In this document: positions 28,824-39,443 of the stretch, piece by piece | How the letters are laid out: every line of letters starts with the position of its first letter | Position numbering within the stretch: the stretch's first letter is position 1 | Assembly: GCA_013289765.1 (NCBI GenBank) | Contig: JABCZI010000011.1 | Coordinates: forward strand, 62,001 to 126,000 | From: Acidobacteriota bacterium | GTDB lineage: Bacteria; Acidobacteriota; Terriglobia; Terriglobales; Acidobacteriaceae | Length of the DNA stretch: 64,000 nt | Direction of reading: 5' to 3' | Program-made: the position numbers and the translations under genes | The notes under the pieces: model-generated | What the model was told of the DNA's origin: nothing | Database searches by the model: none | Seen by the model: only the letters and a program-made list of their open reading frames with translations

Positions 28824-31800
28824 TTAGAACGCCAACTTCAATCCCAATTGCACCGCGCGGCTGCCGCCCGACCCGATGACCGGGTTAGCTGCCGCCACGT
28901 CCGGCGTCGCGCATCCGCAACCGAACGGACGAGCGGACGGATCATTCACTCCATAACCATTCTGTCCGCCGTAGGGATTGGCGAAATTCGGATGGTTGAA
29001 GATATTGAAAAACTCCGCGCGGAACTGGGCATGAACTCGTTCGCCCAAGTGCCAGTTCTTGGCAATCGAAAGGTCGAGGTTCTTGAAGCCGGAGTCAGGG
29101 AAAATATTGCGTCCCATTGTCCCGAATGTGCCGAGAGCCGGTGGCAGCATCATGGAATGGCCCTTGGCGTAGCATCCGAAGGAATTTAGCGAAGCGGTCG
29201 CAGCCCCGGCCGTCCCCCCATCCTCAGCCAATGCCTTCGCAGCACAACTGGAATTGCTCGTCCCGGAGTAATAAGGAATCGACGTGGGTCCCGACTTGAA
29301 GTCGGAAGGACTGCCAAAGAAATCCCACCGAATCGGTTCACTAGCTGGAGGACTTACGGGTAGCGGGCCCACTCCTGCTGCATCCGTTCCCATATCGATT
29401 GGACCCCACGGTTGCGAACTCTCCAGCGTCACAATGGAATTGAGTTCCCATCCTTCCATCATCTGCGCATATCCTTTGCGTCCCGGAATTGCGTAGGTCA
29501 AGGAAAGCGTTAACCGATGGCGAATGTCAAAGTCGCTGTTTCCGTATTCGCGACCTACATTGTAGGAATCTTGCGGCAATCCCGCGCCATAACCGAAGTC
29601 CCAGTTGGCACCGACATCATCGAGCGCGTGCGCATACGTGTAACCCGCAACCATGTTAAGTCCGTGGTAATTGCGCGAGTTCACCGTAACCTGCAAGCCG
29701 TTGTAGTTCGACCTGTAAACATTCCCCATCTGGAAGATGTTGCTCAGGTAAGGGAATTTGGCGTTGTACGGTCGGGCGTCCTGATCGCAATTCGGATCAG
29801 TCGTACAGACGGCGGAATAGTCTGTTCCAACCGGCGGCTGGTTAATATCCCGGATACCTGTCAGTCTTGATCCGTGATTGCCCACATACGCTATTTCCAT
29901 CGAAAGATTGGGCGTAAATGCGTGCTGCACATTCAATGTCCAGTCCAAGACATAGGGCGTTTTAATATTACGGTCCACGCTCATGATCGGACAGGGATTG
30001 TTGAAGCAATTTAGCTGGGCCGTGCTTACGTTCGCTCCGTAAATAGGCTGCCCGCTATCCCATTGCGGCATGCCGGGCGGAATGGCCAGATTGCCGGCTG
30101 CAATCGTGCCTCCTGCAGTGTCGCCCGCGCCGTCGATGATCGCTCCCGTCGGCACATTGTTCAGTCCGAACGCATTGTTGAACGCCAGCATGGCTTCCCA
30201 GTTGATGGTTTCGTACACCATCCCAAATCCGCCTCTGACCACGGTGCTCCCTTGGCCTGTCACGTCCCACGCAAAGCCGACGCGCGGCGCAAAGTTCGTG
30301 TGATCGGGATTGTATGGACCGCTGACTCCGTTTATGCCAGCCTGAATCAATCCAGTCGGTGAATTTGGATCGAAGTTGCCCAGCAGGTTGTGAGCTTCTT
30401 TCATCACCGTGCTGAATTCGTAGCGCAGTCCGTAGTTGATGGTGAGGTTCTTCTTCACGCGCCAGTCATCCTGTACGAACAATCCGTAGGCCCAGTTGTG
30501 GATGTCCCGACGGGGATCGCCCACCTGCACTGATGCCTTGAAAGGATCGCCGGCGAAGAAATCTTCCAAAGCCGTCGAACCGGCACCAGCGGTCAACGCC
30601 ACACCGCCGAGGAAGGTGATGCTGCCTCTCGCGTTGCCAAAGGCTCCACCGTTCACGCCATCACGATGCAGTTCGCCGCCGAACTTGATCGCGTGCGCTC
30701 CCACTGTGTAGGAAACATGGTCGATAAACTGAGTAATCGAATCCGGCCCCTGGAACTTCGGCCACTTGAAACCGCCCAGGCCGGGTACGAAAGCTCCGGC
30801 AAACCCAATGCGGGGAAGCCCACCCGTAAAGGGCCCGCTCACTCCTGTATTGATTCCATAGGCGGAGACAGGCGTATTCAGATCGCCGGGATACGTGGGC
30901 TGGTAAAGCCGGTTATAGCCCACTCTGGCTTCATTCACCCAGGTCGCGTTCGGGGTCCAGATCCAGCTTCCGCCGACTACCTGCGCGCGGGTGTGAATCT
31001 GCGATCGCCACTTCGCCTGCAGCTCCGGAAAGTCTTCGACCGTTCCATTGTTGTTGCCGTAGAAATACATTCCGGTGATGGTGTTGTGCTGGTTGATGTT
31101 AACGTCTACTTTTCCCAGCGCATTGTCTACGCCGACGTTATTGGGGAATCCCTGCACAACATTGATGCTCTGGGTGTTATTGATGGGAAAGCCCGTGCCC
31201 GCACAAGTCACCGATGCAGTAGCGCCGGTACCGCTGACGCTGCAACCCGAGATCAGCAGGCTGGCTGGGCTAACGGCAACTCCGTTGGCCAGAAGATCGT
31301 CAATCGCGTTCGGAATGCTGCCTCCGCAGTCGCCATTTACTAATGGGGAAATGCAGTTTCCCGCCGCCGGCAACGATACCGTGGAAGGAGTGGTTACGCT
31401 GTAGGAATTTCCCACGTCATACCGCTGCCCTTCATAAGCGCCGAAGAAAAATGCTTTGTCCTTGATGATTGGACCACCGACGCTGCCGCCAAATTGTTCC
31501 AGGGTTCGGGGATTCTTCGGTGCGGGAGCAGTGTTGAAGTAATTGCGCGCATCCATGACGCCGTCGCGGCCAAACGCAAAGGCGGTTCCGTGGAGCTTGT
31601 TGGTTCCTGATTTCAATCCTACGTTGATAACAGCACCCGGCTTCCACCCGTACTCCGCTGCGGGATTTTCCTGAACGTTGAATTCCTGGATGGCGTCAAT
31701 TGGCAAGATGGTCGCGGAATCTCCGGCGATGCCGGCGCCGTTAATAATGCCCTGTCCGGAAAACGGCTCGCTATTGAACAAGCCCTCGACAAAGTAAGCG

Positions 31801-32390
31801 TTGTCTTCGGCCCGCAGACCGTCGGTGCTGGTAGTGGAAAATCCGCCGCCGGGGTAGCGCATCACGCCCGGACGAAGCTGCAGCAGGTTTTCGTAGTTGC
31901 GGCCATTTAGCGGCAGATCGTTGATTTCCTGGTTGCTGAGAGTTCCGCCCAGAGTAGAGGAGGTCGTGTTGAGCAGTGGAATCTCACTGCTGACCGTCAC
32001 CGTTTCCGAAACGTTTCCGGGTTGAAGACTGAAGTCGGCGCGAACGTCGGTTGCGACTTCGATGGTGACGCTTGGCCGCTCCGACGACTTGAAGCCCTTG
32101 GCCTCGACGTGAATCTTGTAAGTTCCGGGAGCCAGGTCAGGAGCCACGTAGTCGCCGGACGCGTCGGTGTTCAGGGTCCGCGATGTTCCACGCTGCGTGT
32201 CCGTGACCACGACAGTCGCGCCAGCGACTGAGGCACCACTCTGGTCTGTGACGCTTCCGAGGACGCGTCCAGCGGTGGATTGCGCCTGAGCAGGAAGGCC
32301 GATCAATATCAAGCTTAAGGTAAGAAGAGCAATCTGGATGGCAAACTTTGCCTGGTGGCCCGCAGACAGGGCGGTGCGTCTGGATATCAT
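28824..32390 (-). CDS. TonB-dependent receptor, Oar-like with carboxypeptidase-regulatory-like domain
   Basis: AGRVLGSVTDQSGASVAGATVVVTDTQRGTSRTLNTDASGDYVAPDLAPGTYKI; NDLPLNGRNYENLLQLRPG; GGAGG RBS before the ATG at 32390. Confidence 0.92.
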   Translation of the reverse strand: MISRRTALSAGHQAKFAIQIALLTLSLILIGLPAQAQSTAGRVLGSVTDQSGASVAGATVVVTDTQRGTSRTLNTDASGDYVAPDLAPGTYKIHVEAKGFKSSERPSVTIEVATDVRADFSLQPGNVSETVTVSSEIPLLNTTSSTLGGTLSNQEINDLPLNGRNYENLLQLRPGVMRYPGGGFSTTSTDGLRAEDNAYFVEGLFNSEPFSGQGIINGAGIAGDSATILPIDAIQEFNVQENPAAEYGWKPGAVINVGLKSGTNKLHGTAFAFGRDGVMDARNYFNTAPAPKNPRTLEQFGGSVGGPIIKDKAFFFGAYEGQRYDVGNSYSVTTPSTVSLPAAGNCISPLVNGDCGGSIPNAIDDLLANGVAVSPASLLISGCSVSGTGATASVTCAGTGFPINNTQSINVVQGFPNNVGVDNALGKVDVNINQHNTITGMYFYGNNNGTVEDFPELQAKWRSQIHTRAQVVGGSWIWTPNATWVNEARVGYNRLYQPTYPGDLNTPVSAYGINTGVSGPFTGGLPRIGFAGAFVPGLGGFKWPKFQGPDSITQFIDHVSYTVGAHAIKFGGELHRDGVNGGAFGNARGSITFLGGVALTAGAGSTALEDFFAGDPFKASVQVGDPRRDIHNWAYGLFVQDDWRVKKNLTINYGLRYEFSTVMKEAHNLLGNFDPNSPTGLIQAGINGVSGPYNPDHTNFAPRVGFAWDVTGQGSTVVRGGFGMVYETINWEAMLAFNNAFGLNNVPTGAIIDGAGDTAGGTIAAGNLAIPPGMPQWDSGQPIYGANVSTAQLNCFNNPCPIMSVDRNIKTPYVLDWTLNVQHAFTPNLSMEIAYVGNHGSRLTGIRDINQPPVGTDYSAVCTTDPNCDQDARPYNAKFPYLSNIFQMGNVYRSNYNGLQVTVNSRNYHGLNMVAGYTYAHALDDVGANWDFGYGAGLPQDSYNVGREYGNSDFDIRHRLTLSLTYAIPGRKGYAQMMEGWELNSIVTLESSQPWGPIDMGTDAAGVGPLPVSPPASEPIRWDFFGSPSDFKSGPTSIPYYSGTSNSSCAAKALAEDGGTAGAATASLNSFGCYAKGHSMMLPPALGTFGTMGRNIFPDSGFKNLDLSIAKNWHLGERVHAQFRAEFFNIFNHPNFANPYGGQNGYGVNDPSARPFGCGCATPDVAAANPVIGSGGSRAVQLGLKLAF

Positions 32391-32624
32391 CGAAACTTCC
32401 TCCGTTTTGATGGTCCGACAGCCATACCATTGCTCGGCGAATGAAGTCAAGTAAATTCTCCGGAAAGCCGCTCGACTCGGTCGTTTGGAATCTCACCAAT
32501 AAACTTTTAGGCAGCGCGCTTTGTGGGTAAATATGCGGAGGAATCGAGCGACTGGAGAACTTGCGTTTCTTCGCTGAATGAGCTATCGTAGCAGCTGTCA
32601 TACCACCATACCTAGAGACCACGA

Positions 32625-33485
32625 GTGCTGAACACTGATTCCAAGGCGGCGGTACAGCTCCCGAATGGCATGGACCTGCGGTATAGTAGCCAGACCATCT
32701 CCAGTCCTCTCAGACTGGCTCGGGCCGGGGGAACTCCTGTGTACAAAGTTGTTCGGACTTCGCGCCTTTACGAGCAGATCGTTCAGCAAATTGAAGAATC
32801 CGTCCTTAATGGCACGCTCAAACCTGGAGACCAGCTTCCTGCTGAGCGCGAACTCGCGCAGCGTCTTGGGGTAAGCCGCACTGCGGTGCGTGAAGCGGTG
32901 AAAGCGCTTCGCGAGAAAGGTTTGGTCGAAGCCTATTCAGGCCGCGGCACCTTTGTCACTGATGGAACGACGCAGGCCGCGCGCCAATCATTCGATCTTA
33001 TGGTGAAGATCGGTCAACAGGAAGGCGCGCCGCATCTGGCAGAACTTCGCTTGATCCTGGAACCGGGAATCGCTGCGTTGGCTGCGGTTCGCGCCAAGGA
33101 CGACGATCTGACGGTGTTGCGCGAAGCTGTGGCCGTCATGGATCGCGCGCAGGATGATCCCGAAGCGTACATTGAGGCCGATCTAGACTTTCATCTTGCG
33201 CTCGCCGAAACCGTGGCCAACCCGCTGATACTTTCGTTGATTGATTCAATCGTCGGGCTGTTGCGGGAGCAGCGCATAAAGATCTTTAACGTGGAAGGCG
33301 GCCCGCAACGGGGGCAAGTCCATCACAAGCGCATTCTTGACGCCATGGAGCGGCGAGATGCGGAGATGGCCCGCACCGCCATGCGTTCCCATCTCGAGCA
33401 GGTGCGAGAGGATTCCAAGGCGTCTCCGGGCAGTCAATCATTACCCGCGGGAAAGCGCGCGCCGACGGACTTCAAAGCTACATGA
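32625..33485 (+). CDS. FCD-domain GntR-family (FadR subfamily) regulator
   Basis: LYEQIVQQIEESVLNGTLKPGDQLPAERELAQRLGVSRTAVREAVKALREKGLVEAYSGRGTFV; FCD C-terminus. Confidence 0.92.
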   Translation: MLNTDSKAAVQLPNGMDLRYSSQTISSPLRLARAGGTPVYKVVRTSRLYEQIVQQIEESVLNGTLKPGDQLPAERELAQRLGVSRTAVREAVKALREKGLVEAYSGRGTFVTDGTTQAARQSFDLMVKIGQQEGAPHLAELRLILEPGIAALAAVRAKDDDLTVLREAVAVMDRAQDDPEAYIEADLDFHLALAETVANPLILSLIDSIVGLLREQRIKIFNVEGGPQRGQVHHKRILDAMERRDAEMARTAMRSHLEQVREDSKASPGSQSLPAGKRAPTDFKAT

Positions 33486-33529
33486 GTTGTTGTGGTTACA
33501 TGAATTATTTGAGTATCCCATAGCGTGTT

Positions 33530-34456
33530 TTGGAGGACTTGGGGCGGATGGCAAAACTTGGTTTTATCGGATTGGGAGTCATGGGCAGCCAGATGGTGAA
33601 CCGGCTGCTCAGCAAGGGTCACTCTGTGACTGGCTACAACCGCACGCGCGCCAAGGCGCAGTGGCTGGTTGAAAAAGGCATGCAATGGGCTGACTCGCCG
33701 CGCGCGGTCGCTAGCGTTTCCGATTTCACTTTCGCGATGGTGACAAACGCCGCCGCGATCGCCGCCATTACCGAGGGTCCCGATGGGATGTTGGCGGGCC
33801 TGGGCACCGGGAAAATTTTTATCGACATGAGTACAGTCAGTCCGACCGTAAGCCGCGCACTCGCCGCCAAAGTACGCCAGAAAGGCGCGGATATGGTCGA
33901 CTCGCCTGTCTCCGGCAGCGTGATTACGTTGCAGGAGGGCAAGCTCTCAGTAATGGTTGGTGGGCGCCGCGAGACCTTCGATAAAATCAAACCCCTTCTG
34001 CTCGATATCGGACCGAAAGTGACTCACGTTGGCGACAACGGTCTGGCGCTTTCCATGAAGATCGCGGTGAATCTAAGCCTGGCCGTGCAGATGCTTGCAT
34101 TCTCCGAAGGAGTTCTATTGGCGGAGAAGAGCGGCATCGCGCGTGAAACCGCCGTCGATGTACTTGTACACAGCGCCATCGCATCGCCGATGATTCAGTA
34201 TCGTGGCCCGTTCGTTCTGCAGCAACCGGAAGAAGCCTGGTTCGACGTGAACATGATGCAGAAGGATATGGTTCTCGCAATGGATTTAGGCCGTCAGCTG
34301 GATGTGCCTCTGCCGACAACCGCTGTGAGCAACGAAATTCTCACCGCCGCTCGCGGCATGGGCTGGACGAAATACGATTTCGCCTGCATGTTCGACGTAC
34401 TGGCCGCCATGTCCGGAGTATCGACCCCAGTCACCAAAGGAGGCAAAAAAGTATGA
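33530..34456 (+). CDS. 3-hydroxyisobutyrate/beta-hydroxyacid dehydrogenase family oxidoreductase
   Basis: LGFIGLGVMGSQMVNRLLSKGHSVTGYNRT; DSPVSGSVITLQEGKLSVMVGG; catalytic-Lys context GLALSMKIAVN. Confidence 0.9.
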   Translation: MEDLGRMAKLGFIGLGVMGSQMVNRLLSKGHSVTGYNRTRAKAQWLVEKGMQWADSPRAVASVSDFTFAMVTNAAAIAAITEGPDGMLAGLGTGKIFIDMSTVSPTVSRALAAKVRQKGADMVDSPVSGSVITLQEGKLSVMVGGRRETFDKIKPLLLDIGPKVTHVGDNGLALSMKIAVNLSLAVQMLAFSEGVLLAEKSGIARETAVDVLVHSAIASPMIQYRGPFVLQQPEEAWFDVNMMQKDMVLAMDLGRQLDVPLPTTAVSNEILTAARGMGWTKYDFACMFDVLAAMSGVSTPVTKGGKKV

Positions 34457-35469
34457 CAACTGCAACCTCCAAGCCTCAAGCGGGTCCGAAGCCAGCGGGC
34501 GCCGCCGGCACGGAGAAAGAAAAGTGGCTTCACGCCTATCGCCAGATGGTCAGTATCCGTTTGTTTGAAGAGCAGGTGAACGAGGTTTACACCCGCGCCC
34601 TCATGCCCGGCCTCGCTCATCTCTATAGCGGCGAAGAAGCCATTGCGGTAGGAATTTGCCAAGCCCTGCGCGTCGACGACTACATTACTAGCACTCATCG
34701 CGGCCATGGACACTGCCTCGCCAAAGGCGCGTCGCCCGACCGCATGTTCGCCGAGTTGCTAGGTAAAGAAGCTGGCTACTGCCGCGGCAAAGGCGGATCG
34801 ATGCACATCGCCGATCCCGCTACCGGCAACCTCGGCGCGAACGCTATTGTTGGTGGCAGCGTGGGTATTGCCACCGGCGCGGCTTTTACCGCGAAGACTC
34901 TCGGCACGGGTCGCGTCGCCGTGTGTTTCTTCGGAGAAGGCGCTCTCGGCCAGGGTTCCCTCTACGAAGTAATGAATCTAGCGCAACTCTGGCAACTTCC
35001 CGTGATGTACGTTTGCGAAAACAATCAATACAACGAGTACACACATTATCAGGAGACCACTGCGGGTACCATTCTCGGGCGTGCCGCAGCTTTTGGAATT
35101 GAAGCCGCCAGCGTTGATGGTCAGGACGTCCGCGCCGTGAATGAAGTTGCGACGCGACTGATTGAGCGTGCGCGCTCCGGCGGCGGTCCCGCCTTCTTGC
35201 AGTGCGATACTTACCGCTACAGCGGCCATCACGTTGGCGACATCAATCGCGAATATTATCGGTCGAAGCAGGAAGAACATCTCTGGAAGACCGATCGAGA
35301 TCCAATACTTGTGTTAACGAAGTGGTTGACCGAGCGGGGCTACGCTGATGCCGCATCGCTCGATCAAATCGCATCAGAAGTTCGCGCCATCATGGAATCG
35401 GCCGTGAAATTCGCTATTGCTGCACCCTATCCCAACGTCGACGAAGTGGAGAAGCACGTCTATGCCTGA
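34453..35469 (+). CDS. thiamine-dependent 2-oxoacid dehydrogenase E1 alpha
   Basis: GEEAIAVGICQALRVDDYITSTHRGHGHCLAKGA; GDGA-type TPP region FFGEGALGQGSLYEVMNLAQLWQLPVMYVCENN. Confidence 0.92.
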   Translation: MTTATSKPQAGPKPAGAAGTEKEKWLHAYRQMVSIRLFEEQVNEVYTRALMPGLAHLYSGEEAIAVGICQALRVDDYITSTHRGHGHCLAKGASPDRMFAELLGKEAGYCRGKGGSMHIADPATGNLGANAIVGGSVGIATGAAFTAKTLGTGRVAVCFFGEGALGQGSLYEVMNLAQLWQLPVMYVCENNQYNEYTHYQETTAGTILGRAAAFGIEAASVDGQDVRAVNEVATRLIERARSGGGPAFLQCDTYRYSGHHVGDINREYYRSKQEEHLWKTDRDPILVLTKWLTERGYADAASLDQIASEVRAIMESAVKFAIAAPYPNVDEVEKHVYA

Positions 35470-36448
35470 GCGCGAACTTACCTTTGCGCAAGCGGTTCGC
35501 GAAGCTCTCGCCGAAGAGATGCGTCGCGACTCTCGCGTATGCATTATCGGTGAAGACGTCGCTGAAGCTGGCACACCGTTCAAAGTCCTTTCCGGACTGG
35601 TCGAGGAATTCGGCGCCAAGCGCGTCGTCGACACGCCGATTTCCGAAGCCGGGTTTACCGGCGTCGCAGTTGGCGCGGCTATGACGGGATTGCGTCCCGT
35701 CGTTGACATCATGTTTGGAGATTTCATCACGCTCACCATGGACCAGATGGTGAACCAGGCCGCTAAAGCCCACTACATGTCGGGCGGCCACTGGAAAGTT
35801 CCCATGGTGATGCGCACCACGCTGGGCGCGACACGGCGCTCCGCTGCACAACACTCGCAGTCGCTTCACGCCTGGTTCAGCCACGTCCCGGGATTGAAAG
35901 TTGTTTTACCATCCACGCCGTTCGACGCGAAAGGCTTGCTCAAGACGGCCATCCGCGACGAGAACCCGGTCATCTTCTTTGAAGACAAAATGATGTACAA
36001 ACTGAAAGGCCCGGTTCCGGAAGACGATTACACCATCCCACTGGGAGTGGCGGATGTGAAGCGCTCGGGTGACGACATCACGTTGGTCGCGACCAGCAGC
36101 ATGGTGCAAGTTGCGCTGGGCGCGGCGATTCTGCTGGAAAGAGAAGGCATCAGCGCCGAGGTGGTCGATCCACGGACGACGTGGCCGCTTGACGAAAAAA
36201 CCTTGATCGACTCGGCGAAGAAAACTTCGCGAGTGATCGTTCTTGATGAAGGCTACGGTCGTTACGGCGTTACCGCGGAACTCGCCGCCGTCATTGCCGA
36301 GGGCGCATTTTATGATCTCGACGCACCGGTGAAGCGAATGGGAGCGATGCACGTTCCCATACCGTTCTCGCCGCCCTTGGAAGACGCGACGGTGCCGACC
36401 GAACAAACGGTATTCGAAGCGGCTCGCGCAATGTGCAAGCCTTCGTAA
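35462..36448 (+). CDS. 2-oxoacid dehydrogenase E1 beta
   Basis: TFAQAVREALAEEMRRDSRVCIIGEDVAEAGTPFKVLSGLVEEFGAKRVVDTPISEAGFTGVAVGAAMTGLRPVVDIMFGDF. Confidence 0.93.
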   Translation: MPERELTFAQAVREALAEEMRRDSRVCIIGEDVAEAGTPFKVLSGLVEEFGAKRVVDTPISEAGFTGVAVGAAMTGLRPVVDIMFGDFITLTMDQMVNQAAKAHYMSGGHWKVPMVMRTTLGATRRSAAQHSQSLHAWFSHVPGLKVVLPSTPFDAKGLLKTAIRDENPVIFFEDKMMYKLKGPVPEDDYTIPLGVADVKRSGDDITLVATSSMVQVALGAAILLEREGISAEVVDPRTTWPLDEKTLIDSAKKTSRVIVLDEGYGRYGVTAELAAVIAEGAFYDLDAPVKRMGAMHVPIPFSPPLEDATVPTEQTVFEAARAMCKPS

Positions 36449-36493
36449 CGAAAGAAAATTGAGGGTTTCAAGCTAAAGAGCTAGGAGCTAATC

Positions 36494-37840
36494 ATGGCAT
36501 TAAAAACCCACGGAACCATGGCCGTCGATTGGGAGAACCGAATCGACTTTGACCGTCTTCGCCGCGAGCGCCTGTCCAAAGCCAAAGCTCTTCTCGCGAA
36601 ATCCGAGATGGGCGCACTGCTCTGCTTCGACATGAACAACGTGCGCTATCTCACCTCCACGCACATCGGGACGTGGGCGCAAGATAAGGCCAACCGCTTC
36701 ACGTTGCTGCCGCAAAATGACGAGCCGATTCTCTGGGACTTCGGATCCGCCGCCAAGCATCATCAACTGAATTGCCCCTGGCTCGATGGCCGTTCGCACT
36801 CTGGAATCTCCGTCCTCCGCGGAGCGATGACTCCGGAAATGGGCCGCGCCGAAAACGTCGCAAAGAAAATCAAAATCGAACTCGAAAAACGCGGCCTGCA
36901 CAAAGAGCCAGTCGGCATCGACATCGTCGAACTGCCGGTTCTCTTCGCGCTGCAGCGCGAAGGCATCACTGTGGTCGACGGCCAGGCGCTGATGTCGGAA
37001 GCGCGCGTCATCAAAACGCAGGATGAAATTTCCCTGCTCAACACTTCCGCGATGATGGTTGACGCCGCCTATGACGAGCTTTACCGCGCCATGAAACCTG
37101 GCTTACGCGAAAACGAAGCTGTCGGCCTGGTGAGCAAAGTTCTCTACGATCTCGGCTCTGAATACGTCGAAGCGGTGAATGCAATCTCTGGGGAGCGTTG
37201 CAACCCGCACCCGCACGTGTTCTCCGATCGAGTACTGCGGCCTGGCGATCCCGTCTACTACGACATTTTGCATTCCTACATGGGATATCGCACCTGCTAC
37301 TACCGCTGCTTCACCGTCGGCTACGCCTCGCACGCCATGGTCGACGCTTACAAGCGTTGCCGTGATTATCTCGATGCTGCCATCGAACTGGTGCGGCCCG
37401 GACGCACTACCGCCGAAATCGCCGCAGTGTGGCCAAAGGCGCAGGATTTTGGTTTCAAGAATGAAGAAGACGCATTCGCCCTGCAATATGGGCACGGCAT
37501 CGGTCTCGCCATCTGGGAGAAGCCCGTCATCAGCCGTCTCGTTTCGTTTGAGCATCCAGTCACCATCGAGCCAGGGATGGTATTCGCCCTCGAAACCTTC
37601 TGGCCCTCAACCGATGGCTGGAGCGCAGCTCGGATTGAGGAAGAAATCGTGGTCACGCCAACGGGACACGAAGTGATCACGCGTTTTCCCGCAGAAGAGT
37701 TGCTGGTAGCCGGTGCGCACTATCACACAGTGAATGGGCCACTGCCGACCACGCGCGAATCTGAGGCACCTGCCAGCGAACATGTGCTCGAGATGATTGA
37801 AGCCAGCGCGAAAACTGAACGCGTCGGTGTAGGAGACTGA
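36494..37840 (+). CDS. M24 metallopeptidase-fold protein (Xaa-Pro peptidase/DddP-like)
   Basis: pita-bread fold motifs: [65 protein letters not shown]. Confidence 0.85.
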   Translation: MALKTHGTMAVDWENRIDFDRLRRERLSKAKALLAKSEMGALLCFDMNNVRYLTSTHIGTWAQDKANRFTLLPQNDEPILWDFGSAAKHHQLNCPWLDGRSHSGISVLRGAMTPEMGRAENVAKKIKIELEKRGLHKEPVGIDIVELPVLFALQREGITVVDGQALMSEARVIKTQDEISLLNTSAMMVDAAYDELYRAMKPGLRENEAVGLVSKVLYDLGSEYVEAVNAISGERCNPHPHVFSDRVLRPGDPVYYDILHSYMGYRTCYYRCFTVGYASHAMVDAYKRCRDYLDAAIELVRPGRTTAEIAAVWPKAQDFGFKNEEDAFALQYGHGIGLAIWEKPVISRLVSFEHPVTIEPGMVFALETFWPSTDGWSAARIEEEIVVTPTGHEVITRFPAEELLVAGAHYHTVNGPLPTTRESEAPASEHVLEMIEASAKTERVGVGD

Positions 37841-37897
37841 AGTCGAATTAGAAGAAACCGATTGAAGAACCTTCCCGAAGGATAACGATAAAACATT

Positions 37898-39100
37898 ATG
37901 GCCTTCAGCGTTGTCATGCCCGCTCTCGAGATGGCGCAGGAAACCGGCAAGCTTATCGCTTGGCGGAAAAAGGAAGGCGATCGTGTCACCAAAGGCGAGC
38001 CGCTTCTCGAAATCGAAACTGATAAAGCAGTAATGGAAGTGGAAGCGACCGCAGACGGCATTCTTGCCGGAATCACGGGAATCGTCGGATCAGATATTCC
38101 CGTCGGTCAGACTATCGCGTGGATCGTCAGTCCCGGCGAAAAACCGCCGGTAGAAAAAGACGCAGGCGCCTCGGCCCCGGCAGCCAGAGGAAAAACGGAA
38201 TCGCACGCTGTGCCTGTAGCCGCTAGCGCTCCCGCACCGACTGCTGCAGCCGGCGCCAAAATTTCTCCCAAGGCGCGCCGCCTTGCAAAAGAATTAGGCG
38301 TGGATGTAGCTAGCGTCCGCGGTTCGGGCCCAGGCGGCGAGATTCTTGCTTCCGACGTTCAGACGGCGGCAGCGCCAACGGCAGCAGCTTCCACTGTGGC
38401 TTCGGCAAAATCCGCTAACGTAGAAGTTCCCAGCACTCTCGGTCGTCTTATGGCCGAGCGCACCACGCAGAGCTGGACGACCGTCCCTCATTTTTTTGTC
38501 ACGCGCGATATTGACGCCACGGCGCTCAACGCATATCGCGAAAAACTGCTGGCCGAAATCGAGCGCACCGATGGCATCCGCATCACGCATACGGATCTCC
38601 TCGTAGCGCTGACCTCACGCGTGTTGCTTAAACATCCGCAGCTGAATTCAAGCTTCACTACACCGGGCATTCGTCTTCACGATCATGTAAATATGGGTGT
38701 CGCGATCGCCGTCAATGACGGCGTAGTCGCGGCCGTAATCCCGAACGCGCATACGGCGAGCCTGGCGGAGATAGCCAAGCAGCGCCGCGATATCGCCGAT
38801 CGGGCGCGGGCAGGGAAGCTTCGTCCCGCGGACATCGCCGACGCAACTTTCACAATCAGCAATCTCGGCATGTACCATGTCGATCACTTCACCGCGATCA
38901 TCACTCCGCCGCAAGCCGCAATTCTGGCCGTTGGCAGCATCGCGGACCGCGTCGTCGCGGTCGAAGGCAAGCCCGCCATTCGTCCGATGATGACGCTGAC
39001 TCTCTCGTCCGATCATCGCGTCGCCGACGGCGCCCGTGCCGCAATGTTCCTGAACGATTTGGCAGAAGCGCTGCGCGAACCGCAAAACTCCCTGCGATAA
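37898..39100 (+). CDS. 2-oxoacid dehydrogenase E2 (lipoyl acyltransferase)
   Basis: Lipoyl motif [55 protein letters not shown] catalytic motif. Confidence 0.94.
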   Translation: MAFSVVMPALEMAQETGKLIAWRKKEGDRVTKGEPLLEIETDKAVMEVEATADGILAGITGIVGSDIPVGQTIAWIVSPGEKPPVEKDAGASAPAARGKTESHAVPVAASAPAPTAAAGAKISPKARRLAKELGVDVASVRGSGPGGEILASDVQTAAAPTAAASTVASAKSANVEVPSTLGRLMAERTTQSWTTVPHFFVTRDIDATALNAYREKLLAEIERTDGIRITHTDLLVALTSRVLLKHPQLNSSFTTPGIRLHDHVNMGVAIAVNDGVVAAVIPNAHTASLAEIAKQRRDIADRARAGKLRPADIADATFTISNLGMYHVDHFTAIITPPQAAILAVGSIADRVVAVEGKPAIRPMMTLTLSSDHRVADGARAAMFLNDLAEALREPQNSLR

Positions 39101-39119
39101 AAGAAGGTTCTCCCGTTGT

Positions 39120-39443
39120 TCAGGAATCCGATTCGAAGTCCGCTCCCTTGAATTGCCGCCTTGCGCCGTGCCGGATGTGCAGGATCTCCACTCTTCGCTG
39201 TCTCTCCAATACGCGGTAGATCACTCGATAGATATGAGGCTTGTCACCATACAGGAGGTGCCTGAACTTGCGGTTCTCCGGCGTTGCAGCGCAACGCTTG
39301 GGAAATTCTTCCAGACTCAGGATGGAGTGCTTGAAACCCGTGTACCAGCGCCTGGCGGCGTCGGAGCTTTGCGCATTGACGTCGTCGTATAACTGAGCTA
39401 GGTCTCGCTCCGCGCGTGAGGTGATGCTAACGAGATAAGCCAT
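39120..39443 (-). CDS. RelE/ParE superfamily toxin
   Basis: MAYLVSITSRAERDLAQLYDDV...YRVIYRVLERQRRVEILHIRHGARR; overlaps upstream antitoxin ORF by 17 nt. Confidence 0.85.
   Translation of the reverse strand: MAYLVSITSRAERDLAQLYDDVNAQSSDAARRWYTGFKHSILSLEEFPKRCAATPENRKFRHLLYGDKPHIYRVIYRVLERQRRVEILHIRHGARRQFKGADFESDS

Noticed and set aside
30666-31343. 225-aa plus-strand ORF inside the TonB-dependent receptor gene
   Set aside because: Antisense to a well-supported receptor gene and without family features.
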